From positions 1 to 36,801 of the forward strand of contig NZ_FMWR01000015.1 in the NCBI RefSeq assembly GCF_900103085.1: a stretch of DNA of 36,801 nt. Reading direction: 5' to 3'. This DNA is from Gilliamella mensalis (GTDB lineage Bacteria > Pseudomonadota > Gammaproteobacteria > Enterobacterales > Orbaceae). The translations under genes were made by a program, and so were the position numbers. The first letter of the stretch is position 1. Every line of letters starts with the position of its first letter. Below the pieces are notes generated by a model. That model saw nothing but the letters and a program-made list of their open reading frames with translations. It had not been told where the DNA came from and searched no databases. This document shows, in pieces, positions 35,304 to 36,801 of this stretch.

Positions 35304-36266
35304 TTAAATTGCACCAACAATACGATGTGGTATATATTGCTCTTCTAAATATGTGATATCTTCTTTCGATAATGAGACCTTCAGTGAACCAGCAGCATCA
35401 TCTAAATACTCGGTTTTAGTAGCGCCAATAATTGGTGAGGTGATACCTTTAGCAAATTGCCAAGCTAATGCTATTTGTGTCATAGTCACGCCATATTTTT
35501 CGGCAAGTTCATTGACTCTTTGCACAATATTGGTATCCGTTTTTTGGGTGCTATCATATTTGGCAATAGCAACCTGATCGGTTTTACTACGCAATGTATT
35601 GGTTTGCCATGCTAAACGAGCAAGTCTACCAGCAGCCAAAGGGCTGTAGGGAGTTAGTGAAACATTGAATTGTCGGCAGATAGGAATTAACTCACGCTCA
35701 TCTTCTCGATACAGTAAGTTATAGTGATTTTGCATCGACACAAAAGGCGTCCAACCGTTTTCGATAGCGGTGAGTTGCATATTATGAAATTGATATCCAT
35801 ACATAGCCGAAGCGCCTAATGCTCTCACTTTGCCTGCCTTGACAAGATTATGTAATGCCTCCATTGTCTCTTCTATTGGTGTTGTATAGTCAAAACGATG
35901 AATGATATATAAATCTATATAGTCCGTGCCAAGCCGTTTAAGCGAACCATTAATTTCTGTTTCAATAGCCGCTTTGGAAAGATGCCCCTCATTAAAATAG
36001 ACTTTAGTTGCAAGGACCACTTTTTCGCGCGGTATGTTTTTTTTAATTGCTCGCCCTAAATATTCTTCGCTTGTACCAGCCGAATAGGTGTTAGCGGTAT
36101 CAATAAAATTAATGCCTAAATCTAACGCATGTTTGATAATTGCTTCACTTTCATCAGGATTAAGCGTCCATGCATGCATTTTACTGGCAGGATCACCAAA
36201 ACTCATACACCCTAAACAAATACGAGATACTTGAATATTAGAATTGCCAAGTTGTAGATATTCCAT
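35304..36266 (-). CDS. Aldo/keto reductase, YajO-like
   Basis: A cytoplasmic NADPH-dependent oxidoreductase of the aldo/keto reductase family. The 320-residue TIM barrel shows the catalytic tetrad D56, Y61, K88 and H123 (DTANTYS, ATKVYF, IIHRFDY). It is similar to E. coli YajO across its length (LCLGCM-like N terminus, HAWTL, SMQNHYNLLYREDERE). The physiological substrate cannot be read from sequence. The start at 36266 has GAGAGGA at good spacing; the frame extends to 36329 but without support. Confidence 0.92.
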   Translation of the reverse strand: MEYLQLGNSNIQVSRICLGCMSFGDPASKMHAWTLNPDESEAIIKHALDLGINFIDTANTYSAGTSEEYLGRAIKKNIPREKVVLATKVYFNEGHLSKAAIETEINGSLKRLGTDYIDLYIIHRFDYTTPIEETMEALHNLVKAGKVRALGASAMYGYQFHNMQLTAIENGWTPFVSMQNHYNLLYREDERELIPICRQFNVSLTPYSPLAAGRLARLAWQTNTLRSKTDQVAIAKYDSTQKTDTNIVQRVNELAEKYGVTMTQIALAWQFAKGITSPIIGATKTEYLDDAAGSLKVSLSKEDITYLEEQYIPHRIVGAI

Positions 36267-36617
36267 AACATCCTCTCTTTCTAATAAATGAATTTGAATA
36301 AATTTTATTTTTCTAATAAGCCAAGACACACACTATTGATACATCTATTGTAAACACTATATTTGTTGAGATAAATAAGGTATGAGTTGATAGTCTCATG
36401 AATTAAATTCATTAATAGCAAGATTATGCATAATTTTAAGTTATAAAATTACTTTTGATCATCAATCAACGAACTCAATGTAAGGACAGATAACTCAGCA
36501 GTCATATTGATAGATTTTTAGTGGTAGGTCTGAAATATGGACATTTCACAAGACTTGAACAAAGTAATGAGCTAGCTAATTTAATTTAAAAATGGATGAG
36601 CTTATTGATGAGAAAAT
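36267..36617. other. Intergenic region between the reductase gene and tuf terminator
   Basis: About 350 bp, AT-rich, with only tiny frames (for example 12 codons from 36537). The reductase promoter must lie here on the minus strand but I could not assign it. ATGAG (36381-36385) and CTCAT (36394-36398) form a short inverted repeat. Nothing else is seen. Confidence 0.5.
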
Positions 36618-36646
36618 AAAAAAGGCACACAGCGTGCACCTTTTTT
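36618..36646 (-). terminator. Intrinsic terminator of tuf
   Basis: AAAAAAGG (36618-36625) pairs with CCTTTTTT (36639-36646) and the inner CACAC/GTG bases extend the stem. Read on the minus strand the stem ends in a run of Ts, giving a Rho-independent terminator 50 bp after the tuf stop. A T-run on the plus side makes it potentially bidirectional. Confidence 0.82.
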
Positions 36647-36653
36647 ACTGATA

Positions 36654-36681
36654 ATAAAGAGCATCAATAGTTGCTCTTTAT
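36654..36681 (-). repeat. 10-bp hairpin between tuf stop and terminator
   Basis: ATAAAGAGCA (36654-36663) and TGCTCTTTAT (36672-36681) form a perfect 10-bp stem with an 8-nt loop. It precedes the terminator on the tuf message and could protect its 3' end. Confidence 0.55.
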
Positions 36682-36695
36682 GATAGCAAGTTAAA

Positions 36696-36801
36696 TTACT
36701 TAATAACTTTAGCAACAACACCTGCACCAACAGTACGACCACCTTCACGAATCGCAAAACGTAAACCTTCTGCCATCGCGATTGGGTGAATTAATGATAC
36801 T
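36696..36801 (-). CDS. tuf: Elongation factor Tu, C-terminal part only
   Basis: Only the last 34 codons plus stop fit in the window. The sequence ends in [20 protein letters not shown] and [13 protein letters not shown], the conserved barrel-domain-3 end of EF-Tu, which brings aminoacyl-tRNA to the ribosome. The gene continues past the right edge. Codons are those of a highly expressed gene (GGT, CGT, GTT). The terminator follows at 36618-36646. Confidence 0.95.
   Translation of the reverse strand, partial: VSLIHPIAMAEGLRFAIREGGRTVGAGVVAKVIK

Noticed and set aside
36537-36575. 12-codon frame between the reductase gene and tuf
   Set aside because: It is too short, has no ribosome binding site and no recognisable product.
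1-36801. CRISPR array, insertion sequence, prophage, tRNA or defence system
   Set aside because: No regular spaced repeats, transposase, integrase, phage structural genes or cloverleaf sequences were found on either strand.

Overview
The window is AT-rich bacterial chromosome. Its proteins resemble those of enteric gammaproteobacteria throughout: GmhB, MetNIQ, TrmO, Hsp33, GreA, RlmE, FtsH and FolP, plus a flagellar system run by FlhDC and FliA. Local gene order also follows the E. coli pattern, but individual neighbours are missing (no rcsF between metQ and trmO, no glmM after folP). The low GC combined with enteric-type proteins fits an AT-rich host-associated lineage such as the Orbales (Gilliamella/Orbus/Frischella group). 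That placement is an inference from memory of protein character, not a database result.

Left part (1-12208), housekeeping. The first 41 bases, read on the minus strand, look like an rRNA-operon P1 promoter, so an rrn operon probably begins just outside the window. Next come gmhB (minus) and the divergent metNIQ methionine importer, whose promoter carries two MetJ boxes in its spacer. They are followed by trmO, the heat-shock pair hslR-hslO (minus), a YicH/AsmA-like inner-membrane protein (minus), greA, yhbY (minus), rlmE, ftsH and folP. Several intrinsic terminators can be seen.

Central part (12651-33960), a 21-kb flagellar block of 25 genes. The minus strand carries flgL, flgK, motB, motA, flhC, flhD, fliA and fliC. 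The plus strand carries fliDST and fliFGHIJK-LMNOPQR, with fliE on the minus strand divergent from fliF. Together these encode the master regulator, the flagellar sigma factor, stator, filament, cap, hook-filament junctions, MS ring, C ring, export ATPase complex and the FliOPQR export gate. Good sigma-28 promoters precede flgK, fliC and fliD. Rod, hook, P/L-ring, FlhAB and FlgM genes are not in the window and must lie elsewhere if the flagellum is complete. No chemotaxis gene is present, and FliM lacks the usual N-terminal CheY-P-binding motif, which raises the possibility of a flagellum without CheY-controlled switching.

Right part (33961-36801). A short region holds two small unrecognised reading frames lying in one frame and separated by a TGA. 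After it come yjdM/phnA (minus), a YajO-like aldo/keto reductase (minus) and the 3' end of a tuf gene (minus) with its terminator. I found no insertion sequence, prophage, CRISPR array, tRNA or defence system. The most unusual points are the FliM N terminus, the placement of fliA directly upstream of flhDC-motAB, the non-ATG start of flhD, and the small broken-looking frames next to fliR.
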